A stretch of DNA of 7,594 nt from an uncultured Phaeodactylibacter sp. (lineage in GTDB: Bacteria > Bacteroidota > Bacteroidia > Chitinophagales > Saprospiraceae): the NCBI GenBank assembly GCA_913062745.1, contig CAJXXJ010000166.1, positions 1 through 7,594 of the forward strand. Direction: 5' to 3'. The notes beneath the pieces are model-generated. The model was not told the origin of the DNA. It saw only the letters and a program-made list of their open reading frames with translations, and ran no database searches. Below are positions 1 to 6,302 of this stretch, piece by piece (positions within the stretch are counted from its first letter, which is position 1; every line of letters begins with the position of its first letter). The translations under genes and the position numbers were made by a program.

Positions 1-180
1 GTTGATGCTCCGGAGTCGCCTTCGGAAGATGGCGACTACATGCTGCACTACGTCCGTAGCGATAGCATACAGGCACCACAGATACATGAGCTCACCTGGG
101 AACTCGTGCAGCTGACGGAAGCAGCCGGAGGCACTTACGATGGATGGGAAACCGTGGTAGTCCGCAAGCGCACTAAGTGA
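1..180 (+). CDS. RraB-like RNase E inhibitor family protein, C-terminal part (5' end outside window)
   Basis: The first frame is open from base 1 to a TGA at 178-180 and gives the last 59 residues of a protein whose start lies outside the window. The end reads roughly ELVQLTEAAGGTYDGWETVV followed by a basic tail. The helix plus YDGW signature matches the C-terminus of RraB (E. coli RraB has LAEKFDVEYDGWGTYF at the same place). RraB-type proteins bind RNase E and modulate RNA turnover in the cytoplasm; in Bacteroidota the domain often occurs in DUF695/RraB-like proteins of unproven target. The gene is convergent with the MgtC-like gene and overlaps its 3' end by 8 bases. The family call rests on a short segment, so the exact function is uncertain. 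Confidence 0.6.
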   Translation, partial: VDAPESPSEDGDYMLHYVRSDSIQAPQIHELTWELVQLTEAAGGTYDGWETVVVRKRTK

Positions 181-625
181 CTTTGTTGAGCGCATAGCTG
201 ATGAAAAGAGTGAGCACAGTCAGGCCGACAGCTACTACATAGAGCTTCAGGCTGACTGCAATGCCGATGCCACCGGAGGCCAGCACCGTAGCTGCCGTCG
301 TCAGAAAACGGATGGTATCGTCTTCCTGGCTTTTCAATATGGTGCCGCCGCCGATGAAGCTGATACCAACGATAATCGCGTGCAGGATACGCGTGGGGTC
401 AATCCCCAGCGCTTTATCCGGAGTCTTGAAGGTCATGTCCTCGCTGATATAGATACCGAGATAAACAAAAAGACAAGCCGAGCCGGCAATCAGCATATGG
501 GTGCGCAGGCCCGCCGGCTTATCGCTCTGTTCCCGCTCAAAACCAATCAGGCCACCGAGAATCATAGCGATAAAAATATCCAAAAGGGTCCAGGCTTGCT
601 CTATAATCTGACTCCAGTCCAACAT
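173..625 (-). CDS. MgtC/SapB family inner-membrane protein (short form)
   Basis: A 150-residue, very hydrophobic protein with about five membrane segments (roughly residues 12-29, 43-60, 80-97, 107-122 and 126-146). It carries the family hallmarks in order: GGLIGFERE with AGLRTHML (about 24-45), GISFIGGGTILK (87-98, the usual GIGFLGAGTIL) and LTTAATVLASGGIG (108-121). MgtC proteins sit in the inner membrane; in Salmonella MgtC supports growth in low magnesium and in macrophages and acts on the F-type ATPase, but most environmental homologues have no known role. Enteric MgtC is about 230 residues with a soluble C-terminal domain; this protein ends right after the membrane part, like SapB-type short members. 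The ATG at 623-625 places the first helix correctly. No TAnnTTTG motif is seen upstream. Confidence 0.9.
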   Translation of the reverse strand: MLDWSQIIEQAWTLLDIFIAMILGGLIGFEREQSDKPAGLRTHMLIAGSACLFVYLGIYISEDMTFKTPDKALGIDPTRILHAIIVGISFIGGGTILKSQEDDTIRFLTTAATVLASGGIGIAVSLKLYVVAVGLTVLTLFISYALNKVT

Positions 626-682
626 AGTTTTTTGAGTGTTTAGGTAGTTGAACAGCTTTTCCCGGCCGGATGTGCACCAACA

Positions 683-690
683 TAGATTTG
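683..690 (+). promoter_or_regulatory. Possible Bacteroidota -7 promoter element for the SPOR gene
   Basis: TAGATTTG fits the TAnnTTTG consensus and would put the transcript start near 697, about 34 bases before the ATG of the SPOR-domain gene. No good TTTG -33 element lies at the expected distance, and a second near-match, TATCTTGA at 701-708, is an alternative. Confidence 0.4.
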
Positions 691-730
691 ATTTTTTTCC
701 TATCTTGACCCGGTAAACCCTACAACAACT

Positions 731-1375
731 ATGTCAAGACTCGACTACGTAACCATTGCTATTGTTGCTGTTTGTGTGGCAGCACTTGTGTATTTGATTT
801 ATATGACCACGAACCTGCTGGGCGGCCCCGAAGCAGAGGAGCCTCCTGCAGTGGAAGCGCCTGCTCAGGAGGAAGAGGGCTTTGGCACTTCTGATTACGA
901 AGATGACGAAAGCGCTTTTTACGATGAAGACAGCGCCGCTATTGCCAATGCCCGTGAAGAGGGCTATGTTACAGATGCCGGCCCCGCTAAGGAGGATGAT
1001 GCCTACGGCGAGGACTGGGATGGCGAAGACAGCTACCGCGACAAAGGCAGCTCCGAAAGCGGAAGAGATTATGGAAACAGCCAGAATGACTACGGCGAAG
1101 AACGGGTAACCGCCAGCCCGCCGCGCGAGGACTATGCATCGGTAAGCACCGGGGACTACATGGTACTTGCCGGCACCTTCCGCATACGGTCTAACGCCGA
1201 GACGATGGTGCGCCGCCTGAAGCGAATGGGCTACGATGATGCGAGCGTGGAGCTGTTTGACCGCGGTGCCTTCGCAGTAGCTCTGGTGGACCACTTCCCA
1301 ACCTACGAAGAAGCCCGGGAAGTCAGCCAGAAACTGAAACGGGAAGGCGTGGAAGCCTACGTGGAAAGAAAATAA
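731..1375 (+). CDS. SPOR-domain membrane protein with acidic linker
   Basis: The protein has 214 residues. A single hydrophobic helix (about 6-28) follows a short N-terminus and should anchor it in the inner membrane with the rest in the periplasm. Residues 33-135 form a low-complexity linker rich in Asp, Glu, Ser, Gly and Tyr. Residues 140-214 are a SPOR domain: GDYMVLAGTFR, then a helix AETMVRRLKRMGY, a strand with FAVALVDHF, the helix TYEEAREVSQKLKREG and a final strand EAYVERK. SPOR domains bind peptidoglycan strands stripped of stem peptides, which concentrate at the division septum, so a role in cell-wall remodelling or division is likely (as for FtsN or DamX), though no specific partner is identifiable. 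The gene is divergent from the MgtC-like gene. The ATG at 731 directly precedes the membrane helix. Confidence 0.88.
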   Translation: MSRLDYVTIAIVAVCVAALVYLIYMTTNLLGGPEAEEPPAVEAPAQEEEGFGTSDYEDDESAFYDEDSAAIANAREEGYVTDAGPAKEDDAYGEDWDGEDSYRDKGSSESGRDYGNSQNDYGEERVTASPPREDYASVSTGDYMVLAGTFRIRSNAETMVRRLKRMGYDDASVELFDRGAFAVALVDHFPTYEEAREVSQKLKREGVEAYVERK

Positions 1376-1453
1376 CCGGAGGAGCCCCCTTTACGGACTT
1401 ATCCCCCGGAATAGTTATTTTATTGTAATCCGCTCTGCTTACTAACGGGCACC

Positions 1454-1762
1454 CTAGCGCCCGTAGCGGTCGGTATAGTCCAGCATGCCTCCCAGGAGGT
1501 TGCGGACGTTCTTGAAGCCCTGACGCTCCATCAGCTCCTTAGCTACGCCGCTGCGCTGCCCGGAACGGCAGTACACCACCACTTCGTCCTCCTTGCGGCT
1601 GGCGAAATCATTAAGGCGGTTGGGCAGCGTGCCCAGAGGAATCAGTTCTCCTCCTACGTTGAAATCTTCATGCTCGTGCGGTTCCCGCACATCGATCAGC
1701 AGGAAGTTATCCTCATTATCCAGCTTTTGCTTTAGCTCATCAGCTTTAATGTCCTGTGCCAT
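1454..1762 (-). CDS. Single-domain rhodanese-like sulfurtransferase
   Basis: A compact 102-residue cytoplasmic protein consisting of one rhodanese domain. It shows LIDVREPHEHE (about 22-32), the hydrophobic beta strand EVVVY, and the active-site loop CRSGQRS with the catalytic Cys at residue 65, followed by GFKNVRNLLGGM. The six-residue loop CRSGQR is the form of sulfur-transferring rhodaneses such as GlpE and PspE rather than phosphatase-like relatives. It probably carries a persulfide on Cys65, moving sulfane sulfur from thiosulfate or another donor to thiols or cyanide; the physiological acceptor cannot be told from sequence. The lengths and motifs indicate an intact gene. It lies 51 bases downstream of the T9SS protein on the same strand but has its own likely promoter in that gap. 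Confidence 0.93.
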   Translation of the reverse strand: MAQDIKADELKQKLDNEDNFLLIDVREPHEHEDFNVGGELIPLGTLPNRLNDFASRKEDEVVVYCRSGQRSGVAKELMERQGFKNVRNLLGGMLDYTDRYGR

Positions 1763-1790
1763 TGGTGTTCGGTTTTTTAGTGTAAAGCCC

Positions 1791-1798
1791 CAAAGTTA
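1791..1798 (-). promoter_or_regulatory. Likely -7 promoter element for the rhodanese gene
   Basis: Read on the minus strand this is TAACTTTG, a full match to TAnnTTTG. It predicts a start near 1784 and a leader of about 21 bases before the rhodanese ATG. A matching -33 TTG at 17-20 bases further upstream is not seen, so the upstream half of the promoter would fall in the last codons of the T9SS gene. Confidence 0.5.
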
Positions 1799-1813
1799 GC
1801 AAAAGGGCGGCAA

Positions 1814-4372
1814 TTAGCGTACCAGCAGGAAACGGCCTACCCGCCGCTGCCGGGATTGTGGCTCGTACAGCTCAATCAGGTAAAAGCCCGGCTGCCAGGG
1901 CTGCACATTGAGCTGTGGCTGCCAGGCCCCTTCGTACAGCTCTTGCCCGAGGCTGTTCAGCAGCCGCATACGCCAGCGCTCCGGCTGTACCGTTTCGGGT
2001 GCCTCTATCTGCAGCCAATCGCGGGCCGGATTAGGATACAGCCGCAGCGCATCTGCCGCCTGCGCCGCATCTTCGGCAGCAGTCGGCAATGCTCCCGAAC
2101 CGCCCATTACTGGCCGCAGCATAAGCGAGCCATCCGGGAAGTTCTGCGGGAAAGGCTCCCAGCCTTCATCGTTGATATTCAGGGAGATAGCCTGCTTCCC
2201 ATCCGGCGAATTGCGGTCGTAGCCCACCGGGACGCAGTCCAGAAAATCACAGTTGGACACCTGCTCCCAGCCAATGAAAAAATCCCCGGCTGGGATCAGA
2301 ATCGGCTCCGGCAGCCCATCCGAACCGACGAGCGGGTAGGTAGTAAAGGCCTGCAGTGTATCCCTTACCTCGCTCGGGAAAAAGGGCCGCACATCGCGCA
2401 TCTGAAATTCCGGCTCTCCCACGAGCTCTCCGATCCATATTTTCAGGTCGAAACTCTGATTGGCAGCCGAGTTGCCAAGCGGGAAGTGGAACTGCACTGC
2501 CTGCAGGGTATCATCTACGGTAGCCGTATACCTGACCGCTGCCTGATTGCGCTCCTGCAGGTTGAACGATAGCTCCGCCGAGCCGTCATCATAGGCAAAA
2601 TAATCATCAAAAACCGTCACGCCACTCACCTGATTGTTGCGGGCTACAGCCTCGTACCCGGAGCCCGATTGTTCATTGGTTACATCGGAAAGCACATAGA
2701 CAGACTCGAACTCCAGCCGCTCTTCTCCGTCAAAATCATCGCTCGACATACCCTGTACGATGGTATTCAGGGAGGCGAAGTCCTGCACGAACGCCATTGA
2801 GCTGTCCGAGAAAATCGTACGGCAACAGGCATCGAGCAATATGGTATTGGCAATGAAAGCCCCGGTAGTCCGCTCCACGATATCAAGGTCGCCTGCGCCT
2901 GCGTTCAGCGGCTGCAGGTTATCCTGATTGTAAAGGCTTGTGAGGTAGTCTGTCCTTACAAAGGCGCCTTCTTGCCCCTCAAAGTGACGCCACGGCATGC
3001 TGCTGTAGGGCGTCAGCAATTTGGATGGCGGCCGGTTGATGGCCACGTCGGTAATATTGCTTTCCTGTACGGCAGGGTCGTTGCCCAGCCAAACGTAGTC
3101 GAGGTTCCAGATATCATAAATACCGTTGCCATCGCTCTCAAACAGAAAGCGGAACTGAAAAGCCTGCAGGTTGGCAAGAGAACCGGGTATTTCCACCGAG
3201 CGGAAAAAGTCTGCAGAGCCGGACACCGTATCGAGCAGTGGCTCCTGCACGCTGTACTCCGCTACGGTTTCCCAGGGCTCTTCCTGGCCGGTGAAGAACT
3301 GCAGCAGAATACGGTCTTCCTCTTCCGGCCAGTGCCCGAGGCCCACCGGCTGCAGCCAAAAAGAAAGATAAATAGGGCCATTCAGGTCGCTGAGGTCGAG
3401 ATAGGTAGACGTAAGCCGGTCCTTAAAAAGAGTGTTGCCGTAAGGCCGCCCAAAAGAATTAATACCGTCGAAGGTCGCCATCCCGATAGACGGAGCATCG
3501 AGGGCGTAATGGTCATTGATGTAGACATCCTCATCCAGCCAAAGGTCGGCAGGGGGGATCGGCCCGGCGTAAGAGAAATCATCCAGGAAGGCGTTGATTC
3601 CGCCCGGGCCGCCAATCTTCAGGGTATCATGCGCCACGACGAACTCATAGGTATACTCATCGCAGATTGCAAAAGAATCACAAACCGTCACCAGTATACG
3701 GTCGCGGCCGGAGTAGCGGGATGCCACATATATGAAGTTGCTGTCCGGACGGTCATAAGTGGTAAAGTACGCCAGCTGATCCTGCCCTTCGTAGTCTTCC
3801 TGAATATCCGTAATCTTATTACAAGCCAGCGGGCCGGGCAAATTCCGGGCCGGAGCAGTAAGCTCCAGCACTTCCTCCGACTGCACCGGAACCGGCGGTA
3901 AGGCCACTTGCAACGGGGCACGCCGGCCGGTCACCGGAAAGGAGATATCCGCACATCCGTTATCGTTGCAGAATTCGACGGTGAAAGTATGATTCGCCCC
4001 CTGCAGTTCTTCATCAGCCAGGATGATCAGGTTCTCCATAGTATCAATGAAAGTCTCCCCGATCGGGTTGTCTTCGCAGGTCAGGCATTCGTAGGTTCCT
4101 GCCAACAGGCCGAGCCCGGAGGTATCGATATTCAGAAAAAGGGCAATGGAGTCTCCGGCGGTGATGTAGGTGCGGTTTTCATTCTCCAGGTCGCAGTCGC
4201 GGAAACGGCCCTGCGCCAGGATTTCCCGTTCAGCATCCCGCTGAAGCTGCACCGGTTTTTTCGCACTTTGGTGAGCCTTCACGCGCGGGTTGGCCTGCGG
4301 GGCGGTAAAGTGCTGTGCCCGGGCGGCCTGCGCCAGAAAGATCAGAAGGAGGGTGTAAAATGCTTGCTTCAT
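1814..4372 (-). CDS. Large secreted protein with T9SS type A sorting domain
   Basis: 852 residues from the ATG at 4370-4372. Residues 1-20 form a typical signal peptide (Lys, hydrophobic core, ending ARAQ). The C-terminus (about 776-852) is a type A T9SS sorting domain: LRLYPNPARDWLQI, a middle strand LLNSLGQELYEG, then QPGFYLIELYE and a basic RRVGRFLLVR tail. The protein should cross the inner membrane by Sec, leave through T9SS, lose this domain and be attached to or released from the surface. The body has Cys-rich beta-like segments (60-140), a DDFSYAG...LWLDEDVYIN...PSIGMATFDGIN stretch (264-305) followed by a lectin-like beta region, and a FAYDDGSAELSF segment (592-603) common in secreted Bacteroidota proteins. 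No catalytic motif is recognised, so adhesion or matrix function is only a guess. A longer start at 4445-4447 would add 25 polar residues before the signal peptide, overlap the esterase gene and precede the putative promoter, so the internal start is preferred. Confidence 0.9.
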   Translation of the reverse strand: MKQAFYTLLLIFLAQAARAQHFTAPQANPRVKAHQSAKKPVQLQRDAEREILAQGRFRDCDLENENRTYITAGDSIALFLNIDTSGLGLLAGTYECLTCEDNPIGETFIDTMENLIILADEELQGANHTFTVEFCNDNGCADISFPVTGRRAPLQVALPPVPVQSEEVLELTAPARNLPGPLACNKITDIQEDYEGQDQLAYFTTYDRPDSNFIYVASRYSGRDRILVTVCDSFAICDEYTYEFVVAHDTLKIGGPGGINAFLDDFSYAGPIPPADLWLDEDVYINDHYALDAPSIGMATFDGINSFGRPYGNTLFKDRLTSTYLDLSDLNGPIYLSFWLQPVGLGHWPEEEDRILLQFFTGQEEPWETVAEYSVQEPLLDTVSGSADFFRSVEIPGSLANLQAFQFRFLFESDGNGIYDIWNLDYVWLGNDPAVQESNITDVAINRPPSKLLTPYSSMPWRHFEGQEGAFVRTDYLTSLYNQDNLQPLNAGAGDLDIVERTTGAFIANTILLDACCRTIFSDSSMAFVQDFASLNTIVQGMSSDDFDGEERLEFESVYVLSDVTNEQSGSGYEAVARNNQVSGVTVFDDYFAYDDGSAELSFNLQERNQAAVRYTATVDDTLQAVQFHFPLGNSAANQSFDLKIWIGELVGEPEFQMRDVRPFFPSEVRDTLQAFTTYPLVGSDGLPEPILIPAGDFFIGWEQVSNCDFLDCVPVGYDRNSPDGKQAISLNINDEGWEPFPQNFPDGSLMLRPVMGGSGALPTAAEDAAQAADALRLYPNPARDWLQIEAPETVQPERWRMRLLNSLGQELYEGAWQPQLNVQPWQPGFYLIELYEPQSRQRRVGRFLLVR

Positions 4373-4419
4373 TGCTGTATGATTTCGCGAATCGCTTATG
4401 CTTGTTTTGGAATGAACGG

Positions 4420-4427
4420 CAAAGCTA
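4420..4427 (-). promoter_or_regulatory. Likely -7 promoter element for the T9SS protein, embedded in the esterase stop codon
   Basis: On the minus strand this reads TAGCTTTG, a full TAnnTTTG match, predicting a start near 4413 and a leader of about 40 bases. Its first three bases (4427-4425) are also the TAG stop codon of the upstream esterase gene. A TTG -33 element at standard spacing is not evident. Confidence 0.5.
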
Positions 4428-5315
4428 TTTTTTTGTTGCCCCGCCATCAGCAGAGGGGAAAGCCCACTGCAAAAAATCGGGCATGGCCTTGCCCCAGGTC
4501 TTTGGGTTGTGCTGCCCGCCGCGGACCTCCAGGTAGCGGATATCCCTGCCCTGCCGGTAGCCCTGTTGCTCCAGCGCTTTGATCAGGTCCAGCGTATCGT
4601 CTATGGCATCAATAATACCGTTGTTATTGCGGTCGGCCTTTTCGTCATCGGTGCCAGCCTGCAGCCAAAATTGCAGCCCTTCCCGTGCCGGCCCCTGCTC
4701 CACCATGCGGTGAGCGATACGGTTGGCATCCGGTTGGCCCGGGTCAAATGCTTGGTCCCGCCACCACAGCGAGCCCGAAAACACCCCGACCCGGCTGAAC
4801 AATTCCGGCTGTTTCCAGGCCATATCAAAGGCAGACAGCCCGCCCAGCGAGAAGCCGGCTACGGCGCGCTGACGGCTATCGTCCAGTAAGCGGTAGCGCG
4901 CGTGCAGCAGCGGGAGGAGCTCCTGCTGTACAAACTCAGTGTAGGCAGCGGCTTTGCTGCCCCGCTTTTTGTAGTCCGGCTGCCCGGCGGTGCCGTATTC
5001 CTGCATGCGCTGCTCATTCGCGTGGATGGCGATCAGCACAAAGGGGGCTACCCGCCGCTGCCTGAATAAGCGGGCCAGGGCCTGTTCCAACTGAAGCGCC
5101 TCCAGGTCCTGCCCGTCGTTCAGGTATAAGCTGGGGTATGCAGCAGAAGACGCCCAGTAGCCTTCCGGCAAAAGCAGGCGCACCTTTACGGGCCGTTTCA
5201 GGGCTTTGCTCGGTACGTTTTCCAGCACGTGCTGCTCCAGCCCGGAGCTTTTTGGAAAAAAAATGCGGCTCAGCAAGCTGTTTTTTGCCGGCCGTCCTAT
5301 GTTGAAAAAATTCAT
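4425..5315 (-). CDS. Esterase D/Fes-type alpha/beta hydrolase (PF00756-like)
   Basis: The protein has 296 residues, no signal peptide and no membrane segment, so it is probably cytoplasmic. The fold is that of the putative-esterase family: a beta strand with LLLPEGYW (48-54), PSLYLNDGQD (61-70), PFVLIAIHAN (91-100), the nucleophile elbow AGFSLGGLSAF with Ser156, and GGQHNPKTW with the likely catalytic His269. The acid is probably an Asp in the GTDDEKAD segment (221-228). Between acid and His lies a stretch, 228-239, that fits the EF-hand calcium loop exactly. Relatives include enterochelin esterases, S-formylglutathione hydrolases and carbohydrate esterases; the substrate here cannot be assigned. 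It is divergent from the second esterase gene (230-base gap) and is followed by the T9SS gene after 52 bases. The ATG at 5313-5315 is the first in frame, though the first 25 residues look poorly conserved and a later start is possible. Confidence 0.88.
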   Translation of the reverse strand: MNFFNIGRPAKNSLLSRIFFPKSSGLEQHVLENVPSKALKRPVKVRLLLPEGYWASSAAYPSLYLNDGQDLEALQLEQALARLFRQRRVAPFVLIAIHANEQRMQEYGTAGQPDYKKRGSKAAAYTEFVQQELLPLLHARYRLLDDSRQRAVAGFSLGGLSAFDMAWKQPELFSRVGVFSGSLWWRDQAFDPGQPDANRIAHRMVEQGPAREGLQFWLQAGTDDEKADRNNNGIIDAIDDTLDLIKALEQQGYRQGRDIRYLEVRGGQHNPKTWGKAMPDFLQWAFPSADGGATKK

Positions 5316-5354
5316 GTAAGTTATTTGTTAACGCAGCAGCTTGCCCAAGAACAC

Positions 5355-5362
5355 CAAATATT
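5355..5362 (-). promoter_or_regulatory. Weak candidate promoter for the esterase gene
   Basis: The minus strand reads AATATTTG, one mismatch from TAnnTTTG, with a TTG 15 bases upstream (5378-5380). Spacing is a little short. It would give a leader of roughly 33 bases before the ATG at 5315. Confidence 0.3.
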
Positions 5363-5473
5363 ATTCTGTATAACGCACAATTGTTGCCATATTCAAAATT
5401 CAGCCTTGCAGCCACTTGGTTTTAAGCGACTGCAAATCAACTGCTTATTATTTAAAATCTGGTAAAAAGCTTC

Positions 5474-5481
5474 TACTTTTG
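5474..5481 (+). promoter_or_regulatory. Likely promoter of the esterase/ATP-grasp genes
   Basis: TACTTTTG is a full TAnnTTTG match. A TTTA at 5451-5454, 19 bases upstream, is a one-mismatch TTTG -33 element. The transcript would start near 5488, leaving a leader of about 58 bases before the ATG at 5546. The surrounding gap is clearly AT-richer than the coding DNA. Confidence 0.55.
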
Positions 5482-5523
5482 CAACGCCCCGTAGCTAAGT
5501 GTAAAGCATACAATTACTTAAAC

Positions 5524-5537
5524 CCGAAGGTTTTCGG
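5524..5537 (+). promoter_or_regulatory. Small hairpin just upstream of the start codon
   Basis: CCGAA (5524-5528) and TTCGG (5533-5537) form a perfect 5-bp stem with a GGTT loop, ending 8 bases before the ATG at 5546. There is no following T-run, so it is not a terminator. It may shape ribosome access to the A-rich stretch GGAAAAATG, but this is inference. Confidence 0.35.
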
Positions 5538-5545
5538 AAAAATGC

Positions 5546-6256
5546 ATGCCTGTGAAAGAGTCTTATCACAAATGGTACTCTCCAACGCTGAGCAAAGATA
5601 TAGAAATGCTGGTCTATGGCCATCAGGGCTACCCGGTAGTACACTTCCCCTGCACCAAAGGGCGGTACTACGAGGCGAAGGACTTCGGGTTGATACAGAC
5701 CGCTGAATGGTACCTGGAGCGGGGCTTCCTGCAGATTTTCTGCCCTGACAGTATTGATGCCTGGAGCTGGTACAACAAGGACATCCACCCGGCCGGCCGC
5801 GTGCGCAACCACATGTGGTACGACCAAATGGTGCTGGAGGAAATCGTTGCCGGCGTACGCTGGAATACCGGCGCTGGCAAAGTAGCCATCTCCGGGGTCA
5901 GCTTCGGTGGTTACCATGCTGCTAATTTCGCGTTCAAACACCCGCAGGTCGTCAGCCACCTCTTCAGCATGAGCGGTGCATTTGACATAAAGCCCTTCCT
6001 CGATGGGTATTACGACGATAATGTGTATTTTAACAACCCGGTAGACTTCCTGCCCAACGACAATAACCCGGCCCTTTGGCAAATGAACATCGTGCTGGGC
6101 ACTTCGGAATGGGATATCTGCCTTGACGCTAACCGCCGGCTTTCCCACCTGCTCAATCAAAAAGGGATTGACCACTGGCTGGATATGCGCGGCTGGCAGG
6201 AACACGACTGGCCACTGTGGCGGGAAATGTTCCCGCACTATCTTTCACTCATTTAA
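5546..6256 (+). CDS. Small esterase-family alpha/beta hydrolase (PF00756-like)
   Basis: The protein has 236 residues with no signal peptide. It belongs to the compact intracellular branch of the putative-esterase family: VYGHQGYPVVHFPCTKG (about 23-39), the FCPDSIDAWSWYN stretch (65-77), the nucleophile elbow SGVSFGGYHA with Ser119, FSMSGAFD (140-147), GTSEWDICLDANRRL with a likely acid at Asp190 (or Asp194), and GWQEHDWPLW with His220. The triad appears complete, so it should be an active serine hydrolase; the ester, thioester or amide substrate is unknown. An ATP-grasp ligase starts 46 bases later on the same strand, suggesting co-transcription and a shared pathway in which this enzyme could release or trim the product. 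The ATG at 5542 is in a different frame; 5546 is the correct start. It is much shorter than the divergent esterase next door and shares little sequence beyond the family motifs. Confidence 0.88.
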   Translation: MPVKESYHKWYSPTLSKDIEMLVYGHQGYPVVHFPCTKGRYYEAKDFGLIQTAEWYLERGFLQIFCPDSIDAWSWYNKDIHPAGRVRNHMWYDQMVLEEIVAGVRWNTGAGKVAISGVSFGGYHAANFAFKHPQVVSHLFSMSGAFDIKPFLDGYYDDNVYFNNPVDFLPNDNNPALWQMNIVLGTSEWDICLDANRRLSHLLNQKGIDHWLDMRGWQEHDWPLWREMFPHYLSLI

Positions 6257-6302
6257 AAACCCGGGCGAAAGCCAAAACGCAAACGAGCAAAACCACACAT
6301 TC

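Noticed and set aside
1376..1425. Imperfect inverted repeat CCGGAGG...CCCCCGG followed by an A/T-rich stretch, a possible terminator after the SPOR gene.
   Set aside because: The stem has a mismatch, a 20-base loop and no continuous T-run, so support is too weak for a feature.
1445..1464. ACGGGC/GCCCGT hairpin spanning the rhodanese stop codon.
   Set aside because: Only 6 bp with an 8-base loop and no T-tract on either strand; possibly chance in GC-rich DNA.
2972..3901. Long plus-strand open frame of about 309 codons opposite the T9SS gene.
   Set aside because: The antisense frame of a GC-rich gene; its translation shows no domain or plausible start context, while the minus-strand frame has signal peptide and sorting domain.
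4373..4447. Longer start for the T9SS protein at 4447, adding 25 residues.
   Set aside because: The added residues precede a clear signal peptide, overlap the esterase gene and lie upstream of the likely promoter.
5486..5540. The bases after the promoter begin GCCCCGTAGCTAAG, like the acceptor and D-stem start of a tRNA.
   Set aside because: No anticodon arm or canonical T arm can be placed, and no matching acceptor 3' strand follows before or inside the esterase gene, so it is not a tRNA; at most a chance resemblance.
6123..6302. Longer start for the ATP-grasp protein at 6123.
   Set aside because: It lies inside the esterase coding sequence in another frame, and the ATG at 6303 gives a normal ATP-grasp N-terminus.
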